From: DATAVB01 sp036267955
Lineage (GTDB): Bacteria > Actinomycetota > Actinomycetes > Mycobacteriales > QHCD01
Length of the DNA stretch: 64,000 nucleotides
NCBI GenBank assembly: GCA_036267955.1
Contig: DATAVB010000118.1
Span: 124,001 to 188,000 of the forward strand
Direction of reading: 5' to 3'
Shown: one piece after another, positions 51,011 through 60,194 of the stretch
Layout: every line of letters starts with the position of its first letter
Numbering within the stretch: position 1 is the first letter of the stretch
Notes under the pieces: generated by a model
What the model was told of the DNA's origin: nothing
What the model saw: the letters and a program-made list of their open reading frames with translations, nothing else
Databases searched by the model: none
Made by a program: the position numbers and the translations under genes

Positions 51011-52812
51011 GGCTGGTCCACCTCGATATAACGGCTGGCCTGCAACGCGAACATGGTGGCGTAATGCCCGCCCGATGCGATCAGGTCCTGGTGCCGACCC
51101 GATTCCAGGATCCGCCCGTCACCCAGGACGCAGATCCGGTCGGCATCGCGTACGACCGAGAACCGATGCGAGATGATCACCGACGCGATGCCTGCGGTGA
51201 GCTCCAGATATCGGTCCACGAGCGCCGCCTCGGATCGCACGTCCAGCGCCGCGGCCGGCTCGTCCAGCACCAGTACCGAAGCGCCGGCGTCCACGGCCCG
51301 CAGCGCGCGGGCCAGGGCTATGCGCTGCCATTCGCCGCCGGAGAGGTCGACCCCGCCGTCGTACGACTTGTCCAGCCGGGTATCCCATCCGGCGGGCAGC
51401 CGGTCGATGACATCGCGCGCACCGGCCCGTGCGACCGCGGTGTCGATGAAGGCATCATCCTCGGTCGCGTTCGCAACGGCGCCGAAGCTGACGTTGTCGC
51501 GAGCCGAAAGCGGCAGTTGCAGGAAATCCTGGACGATGGTCGCAATCCGGCGCTGCCAGCTCGCCAGCGAATCCCCATCGATGGCGGCCAGATCGACCCC
51601 GTCCACCAGAATGCGCCCGCCCGTCGGGGCATACACGCCGGCCAGTAATTTCACCAGCGTCGACTTGCCGGCGCCGTTCACCCCGACAATCGCCAGCGCC
51701 TCGTGCGCCCCGATCGTCAGATCGAGCCTGGACAGCACGTCCCGATCGGCGCCGGGATAGCGGAAGCTCACGCTCTCGAAGCGGATCTCCTGCTGCGGTG
51801 CGCGGGACAGATCGGCGCTGTGACCGGCGGGCTCCGGGTGCCGCTGCTCGATCAGGGCGGGCAGGTTACGCATCTCCCGCAACGCATGCCGGGCGCGGCG
51901 CACCTGGGCCGAGGAGCCGGCGGCGAATCCGGATGCCGCGGCCAGCAGCGCCGGAACGGCGGTGGCGAATGCGGTGATGCTCAACTGACCGCGCCACGCC
52001 TCCAGCCCGGCCAATGCGATGCCGCCCCCGGTGATCGCGACCGGCAGCAGTGAGGCGACGAGATTCGCTGAGCCGTTCCTGGCCCGCCGGCGTGCGATCG
52101 GGCGCAGCGCGTCGGCCATCCACCTCTGCTGGGCTCGAAACAGCCAGCGGTTCAACCCGAAGATGCGGATCTCCTTGGCCGCGTGCAGCACGGTGAGGTC
52201 GAACAGGTAGGTCGCGTGTCGCTGCTGCTCCGTCCGGCCGTGCCAGACCTCGATCTCGGCCTCGATGTAGCGCCGCCACCACCACTCCAGGAACACCGTG
52301 CCGGCCAGCATGGCCACCGCGACCCACCAGTGGAAGACGACCGTGAGGACCACCAGCGAGCCGACGAGCGTCAGCCTGCTCGCCAGCTGGAACGACGCCA
52401 CTGTCGGGCCGACGTCGATCGGGATCTGGATCTCGGTGGTGCAGCGGCCGAACGCGTCCTGCACCTTCGGGTCGTCGATATGCCCCGCCCGCCGTGGCGC
52501 CAGCAGCGGGTCGGCAATCTGTGTGACTGCCACCCGGGCCATGTGCGTCTCGAGTCGGGTCATGCAGGCCGCCCGCAGCACCGGCACCGTCGTATCGATC
52601 AGGAACACCACGGCCAGCGCGGCGATCAGGCCGACGAAGCGACCAACCGGCCCGCCGTTGCTCAGGCCGTCGGCGGCGCCGACCACCTGCCCGACCAGGA
52701 CCGTCAGCGCAACCATCGCGAGCGAGTCCAGAACGACCAGCGTCAATAGCACTACGGTCAGCTTCCGTGCCTCGGCATAGCCCCACCGAAACAATTCGAG
52801 CAAGCCATCCAC
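51007..52812 (-). CDS. ABC exporter half-transporter (permease-ATPase fusion), first gene
   Basis: The protein is 601 aa and starts at ATG 52812 with GGGGGAGG upstream. The membrane part runs to about residue 300. The ATPase has Walker A (GVNGAGKSTLVKLLAG), signature (DLSGGEWQRIALARA), Walker B region (SVLVLDEPAAALD) and H-loop (VIISHRFSV). The Pro-to-Ala change after DEP (DEPAAALD) is minor. It is paired with the following gene by a four-base overlap. The 237-bp gap upstream (52813-53049) shows no gene. Confidence 0.92.
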   Translation of the reverse strand: MDGLLELFRWGYAEARKLTVVLLTLVVLDSLAMVALTVLVGQVVGAADGLSNGGPVGRFVGLIAALAVVFLIDTTVPVLRAACMTRLETHMARVAVTQIADPLLAPRRAGHIDDPKVQDAFGRCTTEIQIPIDVGPTVASFQLASRLTLVGSLVVLTVVFHWWVAVAMLAGTVFLEWWWRRYIEAEIEVWHGRTEQQRHATYLFDLTVLHAAKEIRIFGLNRWLFRAQQRWMADALRPIARRRARNGSANLVASLLPVAITGGGIALAGLEAWRGQLSITAFATAVPALLAAASGFAAGSSAQVRRARHALREMRNLPALIEQRHPEPAGHSADLSRAPQQEIRFESVSFRYPGADRDVLSRLDLTIGAHEALAIVGVNGAGKSTLVKLLAGVYAPTGGRILVDGVDLAAIDGDSLASWQRRIATIVQDFLQLPLSARDNVSFGAVANATEDDAFIDTAVARAGARDVIDRLPAGWDTRLDKSYDGGVDLSGGEWQRIALARALRAVDAGASVLVLDEPAAALDVRSEAALVDRYLELTAGIASVIISHRFSVVRDADRICVLGDGRILESGRHQDLIASGGHYATMFALQASRYIEVDQP

Positions 52813-53049
52813 CTCCCCCGGCGCGGGAACATTACACCTCAGACCACCGACAGCCGACTCGATTTCCGGCGCAGCGACGCCGCAGCGATGCGGCTTCGAT
52901 ATTAGGAAAGACTACGTTTCGAGGCATTCCACCGGTCCAGCAAACGATTTCGGCAGGCGGACCGGGATTCGGGCATGGCATGGTGGCTGTTCAACATCGG
53001 ACGATGTGTGTTGTCTGACCGGCCGCACTTCGTCTGCTGGGCCGGGGCG

Positions 53050-54441
53050 TCATACTTTCGGCGGCGCCGACTGGGGGAGGCATACCCGCAGCACCGTCTC
53101 GCCCGGCCGGAGCTCGATGGTGATTTCGCCGTTGTGCTGCTCGACGATGCGGCGGGAGATGTCCAGCCCCAGGCCGGTGCCCTCGCCGACGCCCTTGGTC
53201 GTGAAGAAGGGGTCGAACGCGTGGCCCCTCGTCTCCGGAGACATCCCCGGGCCGGTGTCGCCGATCTCCACCACCAGTGTGTGCGCGTTCATCCGGCTCG
53301 ACACGCGGAGCGTTCCCTGATCGCCCATCGCGTCGAGGGCATTGCCGATCAGGTTGGTCCAGACCTGGTTGAGCTCGGCCGCGAGGGCCTCGATGGGTGG
53401 CACATCGTCGCCGTAGTCGCGCACCACGCGCACCTCCGGAGCGATCCGGTGGGCCAGCACCGCCAGCGTGCTGTCGAGGCACTCGGCAACATCGATCCGC
53501 TGCATCGACGCCCGATCAAGCTGCGAATACGACCGGACAGCCGCCACCAGATCTGAAATGCGGCGGGTGGATTCTTTGACTTCGCCGAGCAGGATTGCCA
53601 CCGACATTGTGCTCGCCACCCACTCGAGGCCGGGCCCGAGCCCGGCGTCACCGAGGACCTCGTTCGCCTGCTCACACCAGGCGACGTCCACGTCGGCAGC
53701 GGCGAGCGCAGCGCCGATCTCCCATTCGTGCGCGATCTCGTGGCTGGACAGCCAGCTCGCCAGAGCATCCTCGCGGTCCGCAACGGCCAGCGCATCCATC
53801 GCGGTGGGTTTGGGGTGGATCTCCCGACGCAACTCCTCCAACGTCGCGAACTGGTCGACGACGATCGAAGCCGCCGCCAGCCGCCGGAAGGCGGACAGCA
53901 TTCCGTCGCACGCCTCGGCCAGCGCGTCGGCGGCTCTCGTTGCCGCGGCGGCGGGGTTGTTGAGCTCATGGGCAAGCCCCGCGGCCAGTGTGCCCAGGGC
54001 GACCAGTGCTTCCTTCTGCCGCGCCATGTTCTCGAAGTTGCGTGCGGACCGGGAGACTCCCTCGGTCAGGATGAGACCGAGTGGAAACCGGCCGGCCCAG
54101 ATCCTGCGCAACTCCTCGGAGGGCACCCGGAGGGTCCGGCCCTGGCTCGAAGCCCGTCCCGTCGCCAGGTAGACCCCGTGCTCGTCCCAGGCCCTAAACC
54201 CGCCGGACCACTGCCCGGACACGCTCATCATTCCGAGCCGGGTCTCCTCACCCCGGACGTGGCGGATCAGCTCGATGCTGCCCTCCAGCAGGACCCACCA
54301 GAAATTGGCGTGCTGATTCTCCACAAACAGCACGTCGCCCGGCGCGAAGGTTGTCTCAGCGCCGGCGGCGTACAGCTCGGCCAACTGCGCGTCGTCCAAC
54401 CCTTCGAACAGGTCGAGTCGGCGCAGATCATCGACGCTCAT
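53050..54441 (-). CDS. Sensor histidine kinase with N-terminal cNMP-binding domain
   Basis: The protein is 463 aa, from ATG 54441, overlapping the upstream mini-ORF stop by ATGA. Residues about 1-120 are a Crp-like cyclic-nucleotide-binding domain (DLFEGLDDAQLAELYAAGAE, TFAPGDVLFVENQ). The phospho-acceptor is His158 in AAGLAHELNNP. The ATPase core has the N-box (NQVWTNLIGNALDAMG), G1 (EIGDTGPGM), F-box (FDPFFTTKGVGEGTGLGL). There are no membrane helices, so it is cytosolic. Relatives are usually encoded after a response-regulator/thioredoxin-reductase-like gene, here reduced to a stub. Confidence 0.9.
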   Translation of the reverse strand: MSVDDLRRLDLFEGLDDAQLAELYAAGAETTFAPGDVLFVENQHANFWWVLLEGSIELIRHVRGEETRLGMMSVSGQWSGGFRAWDEHGVYLATGRASSQGRTLRVPSEELRRIWAGRFPLGLILTEGVSRSARNFENMARQKEALVALGTLAAGLAHELNNPAAAATRAADALAEACDGMLSAFRRLAAASIVVDQFATLEELRREIHPKPTAMDALAVADREDALASWLSSHEIAHEWEIGAALAAADVDVAWCEQANEVLGDAGLGPGLEWVASTMSVAILLGEVKESTRRISDLVAAVRSYSQLDRASMQRIDVAECLDSTLAVLAHRIAPEVRVVRDYGDDVPPIEALAAELNQVWTNLIGNALDAMGDQGTLRVSSRMNAHTLVVEIGDTGPGMSPETRGHAFDPFFTTKGVGEGTGLGLDISRRIVEQHNGEITIELRPGETVLRVCLPQSAPPKV

Positions 54442-54509
54442 GACATCATTGCCAGGTGCGGCACTGGCCCCAGATCGTCGCCTGCCATCAGGATCGTCGC
54501 CTTGGCCAT
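54438..54509 (-). pseudogene. 23-codon stub of the redox/response-regulator partner gene
   Basis: ATG 54509 has a good GGGGAG site, and the start MAKATILMAGDDLGPVPHLA resembles the N-terminus of response-regulator/FAD-oxidoreductase proteins (MAKxTILxVDDD) that usually precede this kinase type. It ends at TGA after 23 codons, overlapping the kinase ATG. The rest of the partner is gone. The stub still allows translational coupling to the kinase. Confidence 0.6.
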
Positions 54510-54728
54510 GAGCTCCCCGTCACCTAACCTGCCGTTCTCGGCGGAGCGTAGAACGTGGCTGCGCGACCGCGCAGGCGTTCGGTTCAACTGCGTACACCGA
54601 AACGGTCTCCATTGCCCAACTGGGCACAAGACGTCCCGACGATTCACAGCTCCTGCACAGGGATTGTCGCCGCATCCAACATTATGGTGGGCTGGTCGGC
54701 AGCCGAATTCGTCCAGAATTCAGGGAGC

Positions 54729-56159
54729 ATGGTGGATCGAGGCACAACGGCTGAACGTGCGGAGCTGGCCTTCGATTCGGGCGGCCTCTCCAGCGCGCCC
54801 CGGGGTCACCCCAGGGCCGTCGCGGTTGCGGCCATTGTGGTGGTCGCGATCATGGTGCGGGCGCAATTTTTCGACTTTCGCTCCGGTGACTACACCGCGT
54901 ACGTGGGCCAGTGGTATTCGTACATCGCCGCGCACGGCGGATTTCATGCGCTGAAGGACAACTTCGCCAATTACAACGTCCCGTACCTGTATTTGCTGGC
55001 TATCCTCACCTACACGCCGGTTTCGGCGCTACTCGGTGTCAAGCTCATCTCGGTGGCGTTCGATCTGGTGCTCGCTTTCTTTGTCTACCGGATTGTCGGG
55101 CTGCGTCATCCGGCGACGTGGTGGCCCGTTGTTGCAGGTGCGGTCGTGCTGCTCTTGCCCACCGTCGTCCTGAACAGCTCGATGTGGGGGCAGGCCGACT
55201 CGATCTACTCCTCGTTCGGCATCGGCGGCCTGTATTTTCTGTTGCGTCGGCGGCCCTGGCTTGCGATGCTTTTTTTCGGCCTCGCTTTCGCGTTCAAGTT
55301 GCAGATCGTCTTCATCTTTCCGCTGCTGCTCCTGCTGGCGCTGCGGCGGTATATTCCATGGCGCGTATTGCCGGTCATTCCGGCCGTGTACGTTGTGCTC
55401 GACCTGCCCGCGATCCTGCTTGGCGCGAGCCCGCACGACCTTCTGACTGTCTACTCCGGACAGACCGAGACCTACAGCCAGCTCACCCTGAACGCCCCGA
55501 ACGTCTATCAATATCTCGGCGACGGCGGTGACGTGCATCTACTCCGGGATGTCGGAATCGTCGTTACCGGGGTCCTCCTGTTGGCACTGATGGTGCCGGT
55601 GGTTGTCCGCCGGCTCGCGCTGACCCCGACCCGGATCGTGCTGGCCGCGACCGTCTCGGTTGTCGTCGTGCCGTATTTCCTGCCGTCGATGCACGAGCGG
55701 TATTTCTACCTGGCCGATGCCCTGGTGGTGATTTCCGCGTTCTATGTCCCACGGCGACTCTGGCCGTTGCCGATCCTGGAACAGTTCGCGTCGCTGTTCT
55801 CCTATCTGCCATTCCTGCTCATGTCCACTGGCGGTGGGAGGGATCCGGGCGGCTTCGGTGGCGGGGGCCGGGCCGAGGGAGCCCCGGGCCAGGGCGGAGC
55901 GGGGTTCCGTCCGCCCGGCGGGACGACGCAGGGAGGGATAGCCGGGCAACGATCCGGTGGTTTCCCGGGCGCGGGCAGCGGGCGCCCGGCCGGTGGTGGA
56001 GGCGCGACCGGCGGAGGGTTCGGCGGCATGGCGTCCCACACCGTCATCAGCTTCACCATCCTCAGTACGGTGATGCTGATCGCGGTGCTGTTGGTGGTCG
56101 CCATGGCGATCCGGGAATTCCGTACGGCGGTCGCCCCCGAAGCATTGGCCGATACCTGA
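54729..56159 (+). CDS. Multi-pass membrane glycosyltransferase-like protein (GT-C/GT87 type)
   Basis: The protein is about 476 aa. The start is uncertain: ATG 54729 lies very close to AGGGAG, and GTG 54732 is equally possible. Ten or so hydrophobic helices are seen. The first extracytoplasmic loop holds FRSGDYTAYVGQWY with the Asp typical of GT-C enzymes, and later SSMWGQADSIYSSFGIGGLY is a block shared with GT87/mannosyltransferase relatives. A 70-residue Gly/Pro-rich stretch (starting STGGGRDPGGFGGGGRAEGA) is inserted before the last helix, which is unusual. It probably moves a lipid-linked sugar; acceptor unknown. Confidence 0.75.
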   Translation: MVDRGTTAERAELAFDSGGLSSAPRGHPRAVAVAAIVVVAIMVRAQFFDFRSGDYTAYVGQWYSYIAAHGGFHALKDNFANYNVPYLYLLAILTYTPVSALLGVKLISVAFDLVLAFFVYRIVGLRHPATWWPVVAGAVVLLLPTVVLNSSMWGQADSIYSSFGIGGLYFLLRRRPWLAMLFFGLAFAFKLQIVFIFPLLLLLALRRYIPWRVLPVIPAVYVVLDLPAILLGASPHDLLTVYSGQTETYSQLTLNAPNVYQYLGDGGDVHLLRDVGIVVTGVLLLALMVPVVVRRLALTPTRIVLAATVSVVVVPYFLPSMHERYFYLADALVVISAFYVPRRLWPLPILEQFASLFSYLPFLLMSTGGGRDPGGFGGGGRAEGAPGQGGAGFRPPGGTTQGGIAGQRSGGFPGAGSGRPAGGGGATGGGFGGMASHTVISFTILSTVMLIAVLLVVAMAIREFRTAVAPEALADT

Positions 56160-56203
56160 CATCCGGTCTGGTGGGCTCGAGTGCGTCCTGTGCGTGCGGA
56201 TGG

Positions 56204-56641
56204 TCATGCCGAGGCGCACCCTGTGTCGGCGACGAGGCCGACGCTGTCGATTCCGGTGACGGCGCAGGCTTCGTCGTTCTCGGGGCGATCCCCGCTGACC
56301 CCGATTGAGCCGATCAGCTGCCCATTCGCATCCCGGATGAGGACGCCGCCGCGGGAAGATGCAATGCGCCCATCAGAAATCGCCGCAAGGGCGGCGAAGA
56401 AGGCTGGATCGCGGGCTGCGTGGCGCGCGCCGGCTGCGCCGCCCGCGCCCGTGCCGAGGCATCCCCACGCCTTGGCATGGGCGATCTGCGGACGCAGGAT
56501 CCCGGCGCCATCCTCGCGTTTGACAACTATTGGGTGACCGCCAGGGTCGAGCACTGTGACCGTCAGCGGACGCAGCCCGAGTTCCCGCGCCTTGCTGAGT
56601 GCGGCATCCACAATGTCTGACGCCTGCATCAATGACAACAT
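56204..56641 (-). CDS. HbpS/GlcG-type (DUF336) protein
   Basis: The protein is 145 aa. ATG 56641 with GGAAGGA upstream is chosen; the longer reading overlaps the cupin gene. The family core is clear: LTVTVLDPGGHPIVVKREDG, HAKAWGCLGTGAG and SRGGVLIRDANGQLIGSIGV with the closing SGDRPENDEACAVTGID. HbpS binds haem and senses redox in Streptomyces, while GlcG-type proteins accompany catabolic operons. No signal peptide is seen, favouring the intracellular GlcG type. It follows the cupin gene on the same strand. Confidence 0.88.
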   Translation of the reverse strand: MLSLMQASDIVDAALSKARELGLRPLTVTVLDPGGHPIVVKREDGAGILRPQIAHAKAWGCLGTGAGGAAGARHAARDPAFFAALAAISDGRIASSRGGVLIRDANGQLIGSIGVSGDRPENDEACAVTGIDSVGLVADTGCASA

Positions 56642-56679
56642 CGAGGTGGATTCCTTCCTGCCGTTGAGCTGACCGCCGG

Positions 56680-57525
56680 TCAGACGGTCTGACCTGGCTT
56701 CTCGAACTGGATCGCGCCGTCGCTCTCGATGACGTCGAACTGATCGGAGGGAATACTTGGCAGTTCGACGGGGGGGAGGCCGATGATGTGCAAAACCATT
56801 TCCTCGGTGACCCTGATGTGCAGTTTCTCGCCGGCCTCCGCCTGGATTGCGGCCAGACTCTCGATCCGAGTGCCTTCTACGGTTGCCGCGCCAGATAGTG
56901 CGACCACCAGACGCCGGCCAACATCGCTGGTGGAAATCCACTCTGCTCCGGCTCTGATCCTTACCTGTTCGATCCAGAAGCGGCGCTCAGTGAAGGAGCC
57001 GATGTATTTGCGCTCAACGTCAGGCACATCTGGCATGGGGATCCAGTTGAAGCGGGCGGGGTCCATGATGATGACGCCGTTGTACCGCGGCCGCGGGAAC
57101 CTGATCGGCCTGCGCTCGCGACGCCGCTCGCCGTCCGGCCGCCGGGCCGCCGGCCCACGGCCACGACCGGCGGACATGCCCAGGCCCGAGGCGCCGCCGA
57201 ATTGCAGCACCAGCTGCAACTGCTTCGGGTCGCTGAGCGGGTCGTCCTGGGGGCCGTAGGTCTGCCCCTCCGGGAAATAGCCGATCTCGCCCTCGCGCAG
57301 GATGCCCTGCTCACCCAGATTCATGTCGCCCACCAGGGGAAGGCGGATCTGCTCGAACGTGTGCCGGTGCCGGGGCATGTGGAAGTCGCCCTCCTGGCGG
57401 CCCAGGATGTAGCGGTAGTTCTCCAGCGATTCGGGCTCACCGCCCATAAGGAGGTAGTTGAAGGCCACCGTGCCCCGCGGGTGGTCCAGGTGAAATGCGG
57501 ATTCGTCGAATGGTACGACCTTCAT
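56680..57525 (-). CDS. Cupin-domain protein
   Basis: The protein is 281 aa; ATG 57525 (MKVVPFDESAFHLDHPRG) follows AGAGGGG. Cupin motif features are visible in FHMPRHRHTFEQIRLPLVGD, with His residues and Glu as metal ligands, and GEIGYFPEGQTYGPQ. A second cupin-like half (WISTSDVGRRLVVALSGAAT) suggests a bicupin. A basic Arg/Gly-rich linker (SAGRGRGPAARRPDGERRRE) joins the halves. It is divergent from the FadR-type regulator, with dyad operators between them, and is co-directional with the HbpS-like gene. The reaction is unknown. Confidence 0.75.
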   Translation of the reverse strand: MKVVPFDESAFHLDHPRGTVAFNYLLMGGEPESLENYRYILGRQEGDFHMPRHRHTFEQIRLPLVGDMNLGEQGILREGEIGYFPEGQTYGPQDDPLSDPKQLQLVLQFGGASGLGMSAGRGRGPAARRPDGERRRERRPIRFPRPRYNGVIIMDPARFNWIPMPDVPDVERKYIGSFTERRFWIEQVRIRAGAEWISTSDVGRRLVVALSGAATVEGTRIESLAAIQAEAGEKLHIRVTEEMVLHIIGLPPVELPSIPSDQFDVIESDGAIQFEKPGQTV

Positions 57526-57566
57526 ATCGGCCCCTCTGCCCTTGTTGAGGTTTCCTGCAGAACCTA

Positions 57567-57581
57567 ACCTACTTGGTAGGT
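57567..57581. promoter_or_regulatory. FadR-type operator candidate, site 1
   Basis: Perfect dyad ACCTAC-TTG-GTAGGT in the cupin/regulator gap, 42 bp upstream of the cupin start. Confidence 0.55.
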
Positions 57582-57666
57582 GGTACACAAGATGGATGGT
57601 GCGATACACAGGTTCAACCGAGCCAAACGCCAGCGCGGCGCTGGAGCGGTAGGCTGTCGAGATCGC

Positions 57667-57677
57667 CTACCAGGTAG
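57667..57677. promoter_or_regulatory. FadR-type operator candidate, site 2
   Basis: Dyad CTAC-CAG-GTAG, sharing the arms of site 1, is placed 18 bp before the regulator start; it suggests autoregulation. Confidence 0.5.
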
Positions 57678-57695
57678 CTTGAGGAGACGCGAGCC

Positions 57696-58508
57696 ATGCC
57701 GATGCCGCAGCCATCCGCGAAGCTGTATCGCGGCCGGGTGGCCGACCAGATCGTGGCCGATCTGCGCGGCCAGATTCTCAGCGGCGCTCTCGCGCATGGG
57801 GCCCGGCTGCCGTCCGAGCGTGATCTGGCGGCCCACTACGACGTGAGCGGCCCGACCATCCGTGAGGCGGTGCGGGTGCTGTCTGCCACGGGACTGCTCA
57901 GCACCAGAAATGGCAGCCGGACCACCGTCACGGCGAATAGCGACGCCCTGCTCGCGCTGTCCATCTCCTCCGTCGTCCAATTCGAGAAGATGAGTGCCGT
58001 CGACGTCCTGGGCCTCTTGGGCGCGCTGAATGCCTATGCAGTCGAGCAGGCCGTTCAGCGGGCATCCGACGAGGACATCGCCGGCCTGCGCGACGCCGCC
58101 GAGCAGGCCGCAAAGATCGTCGACGTGCAGTCGGCCGCCACGGCACTCAAACGCTATTTCGTGACCCTCTCCGCGATATCCCACAACCCGCTGCTCGCCG
58201 CGCTCGGCCGGTGCATCACTGAGATCCAGATCGGGCTCGCCGTCGAACTCTCCGGTGGCAGCACGGAGGACTGGCGGCGAGTCGCAGGATCCTTACACAA
58301 GACGCGGGTAGATATTGTGGAGGCCATCGCGCGGCGGGACTCCGCCCAAGCCGTCGAGCTCGTGCGCGACTACCACCGAAAGGTGATCAAACGCACCCAG
58401 TCCTCACCTCGCGCGAAGGAGATGCGAGAGAGCGACCCCGGACTCACTGGCTTCCTGTCGTCGTGGCTGCGGGCCAATACAGGTCCTGACTCACCCAAGC
58501 GGACCTAA
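57696..58508 (+). CDS. FadR-type (GntR family) transcriptional regulator
   Basis: The protein is 270 aa, from ATG 57696 with GAGGAGA upstream. Residues about 8-75 are the GntR winged helix (VADQIVADLRGQILSGALAH, RLPSERDLAAHYDVSGPTIR). An all-helical FCD sensor domain follows (VVQFEKMSAVDVLGLLGALN). It is divergent from the cupin-HbpS genes, and CTAC-N3-GTAG dyads flank the gap. FCD regulators respond to organic acids or acyl ligands; the ligand here is unknown. Confidence 0.9.
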   Translation: MPMPQPSAKLYRGRVADQIVADLRGQILSGALAHGARLPSERDLAAHYDVSGPTIREAVRVLSATGLLSTRNGSRTTVTANSDALLALSISSVVQFEKMSAVDVLGLLGALNAYAVEQAVQRASDEDIAGLRDAAEQAAKIVDVQSAATALKRYFVTLSAISHNPLLAALGRCITEIQIGLAVELSGGSTEDWRRVAGSLHKTRVDIVEAIARRDSAQAVELVRDYHRKVIKRTQSSPRAKEMRESDPGLTGFLSSWLRANTGPDSPKRT

Positions 58509-58616
58509 TTGGCTCATCGTGTTCGCGGTGTACGTCGTCGGCGTCGCGACCGGCGTCGTTCTGCTCAGGGCTGCCTCGCACTGTGTGGGCCGAAGCGCAT
58601 CCTGACACCCGGCGTA

Positions 58617-60167
58617 TTAGATCTGGCCGGCGTAGAAGCCGAGCCGGGCCAGTGGCTCCACCAGTTCGCGTTCCTCGTACGACAGATGCGAGAGCAGCGC
58701 GTCGGTGAGAACATCCATTGTGGACTGCAGCTCGGCGAGTCCGTCCGGTTGCTCCACTGTGTCCACGAGGGCACGGTCGACGTCGTCCAATACGCCGTGG
58801 ATGATCTTGTGTTCATCGACGAGTCGGTCGATGACCGGCCGGAGACCGGGTTCGCTGGCTCGCAGGTGTGGAAAGATCGCGTCGTCCTCGAGCCCGTGGT
58901 GCTCGGTGAGGATCCGGCAGTACGAGGCGCAGTAGGCGCCGAGCGTCCAGTTGTTCTGCCGCATGGTCATCTCGTTGATGGCCGATCGGGCCGCGGCGGC
59001 GTCGATCGCACCGGAGCGGACCTGCGTGATGAGGTCACGGATCCGGGTGAGCTCGGTGCGCAGCTGGTCATGTACGTCAACGAGGTGCTGCCCGATTGCC
59101 CTGCCGCGTTCGCTGTATTCGGTGTCGGCAGGGGAGTCGGGCCGGCTGGGTCTGCTGTCCTCGTCCCAGAGCCGCGTCGGGCTCAGCCGCTCGCCGGTGT
59201 CGAGCGTGGGCGGCACGCCGAGGTCAGCATGCGGCGGGATGGTCTCCTCGTGCGACCGCTCGCGGGGCTGTTCCGGCACGTGCCGCTCGGCATCGACCAA
59301 CTCCCGTACGGCTGGCGCCACCTCGCCGGCGAATCGTTCGAGAGCGGCGGGGTCGTCACCGCCGAGGATGAATGCGCTGATTCCGTCGCGCAGCGCCAAT
59401 TCGGCGAGCTGCTCGACCCACAGCGTCGAGGGGCCCTGGAGCAGTCCGGCGCCATGGTCGGTGAAGCTGCCGGAGATGTTGAGCATCCGCCGGATATCGG
59501 CGGGTGCCCGGCCAGCTGCGATCGCCGCTTCGTCGATGGCGGCATTGCCGGCGGCGAGTTGCTCGGGCTCGAGGTATCCCATTGAGGGCAGCCAGCCGTC
59601 GGCGATCTGGCCGGTGAGCGCCAGCATCCGAGGCTTGTACGCGCCGAGCCAGATGCCGATGTCGTGGGCTGGTTCCGGTCCGCGTTTGGCGCCGTGTACG
59701 TGGTGGAACCGGCCGTCGACGCGCAGCGGGCCGCGCGCCGTCGTGTCCCAGATGCCGCGGATCACCGCGACGGCCTCCTTGAGCGCCTGCACGGCTTCGG
59801 CGGGGCGCAGCCGTTGCCCGCCCATCGCCTCGATCGCGTCCCAGAATGCTCCCGAGCCCAGTCCCAACTCGACCCGGCCGCCACTGAGCTGGTCCAGGCT
59901 GGCCGCGCTGCGCGCCACCACGGCGGGCGGGCGCAGCGGCAGGTTGAGTACGTTCGGCGCGATCCGGATCGTGCTCGTGGCCGCCGCAAGGTAGCTCAGC
60001 AGCGTCCAGGTGTCGTAGAAGCTGGCCTGGTACGGGTGATCCTGATAGCTGATCAGGTCGAGCCCCACCGCCTCGCACAACTGGGCCAGTGCCACCGTGT
60101 TCTGCGGCCGGCCGGCGGCCGGGTTGAGGAACGCGCCGAACATCAGGTCGTGTCCGTAGTCGGGCAT
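58617..60167 (-). CDS. Luciferase-like (LLM) flavin monooxygenase fused to hemerythrin domain
   Basis: The protein is 516 aa. ATG 60167 has GGAG seven bases upstream. Residues about 1-300 are an LLM-class FMN/F420-dependent oxidoreductase barrel (MFGAFLNPAAGRPQNTVALA, SLDQLSGGRVELGLGSGAFW, IWLGAYKPRMLALTGQIADG). A charged linker (about residues 300-365) follows. Residues about 370-516 form a hemerythrin-like four-helix bundle with iron-ligand candidates in DVHDQLRTEL, EHHGLEDDAIFPHL, DEHKIIHGVLD and SHLSYEERELVEPL. The fusion links a flavin oxygen chemistry domain with a diiron O2-binding module. A perfect 18-bp dyad lies upstream. Confidence 0.88.
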   Translation of the reverse strand: MPDYGHDLMFGAFLNPAAGRPQNTVALAQLCEAVGLDLISYQDHPYQASFYDTWTLLSYLAAATSTIRIAPNVLNLPLRPPAVVARSAASLDQLSGGRVELGLGSGAFWDAIEAMGGQRLRPAEAVQALKEAVAVIRGIWDTTARGPLRVDGRFHHVHGAKRGPEPAHDIGIWLGAYKPRMLALTGQIADGWLPSMGYLEPEQLAAGNAAIDEAAIAAGRAPADIRRMLNISGSFTDHGAGLLQGPSTLWVEQLAELALRDGISAFILGGDDPAALERFAGEVAPAVRELVDAERHVPEQPRERSHEETIPPHADLGVPPTLDTGERLSPTRLWDEDSRPSRPDSPADTEYSERGRAIGQHLVDVHDQLRTELTRIRDLITQVRSGAIDAAAARSAINEMTMRQNNWTLGAYCASYCRILTEHHGLEDDAIFPHLRASEPGLRPVIDRLVDEHKIIHGVLDDVDRALVDTVEQPDGLAELQSTMDVLTDALLSHLSYEERELVEPLARLGFYAGQI

Positions 60168-60194
60168 GTGTACTCCGTAGCGATCCGTGCGTCT

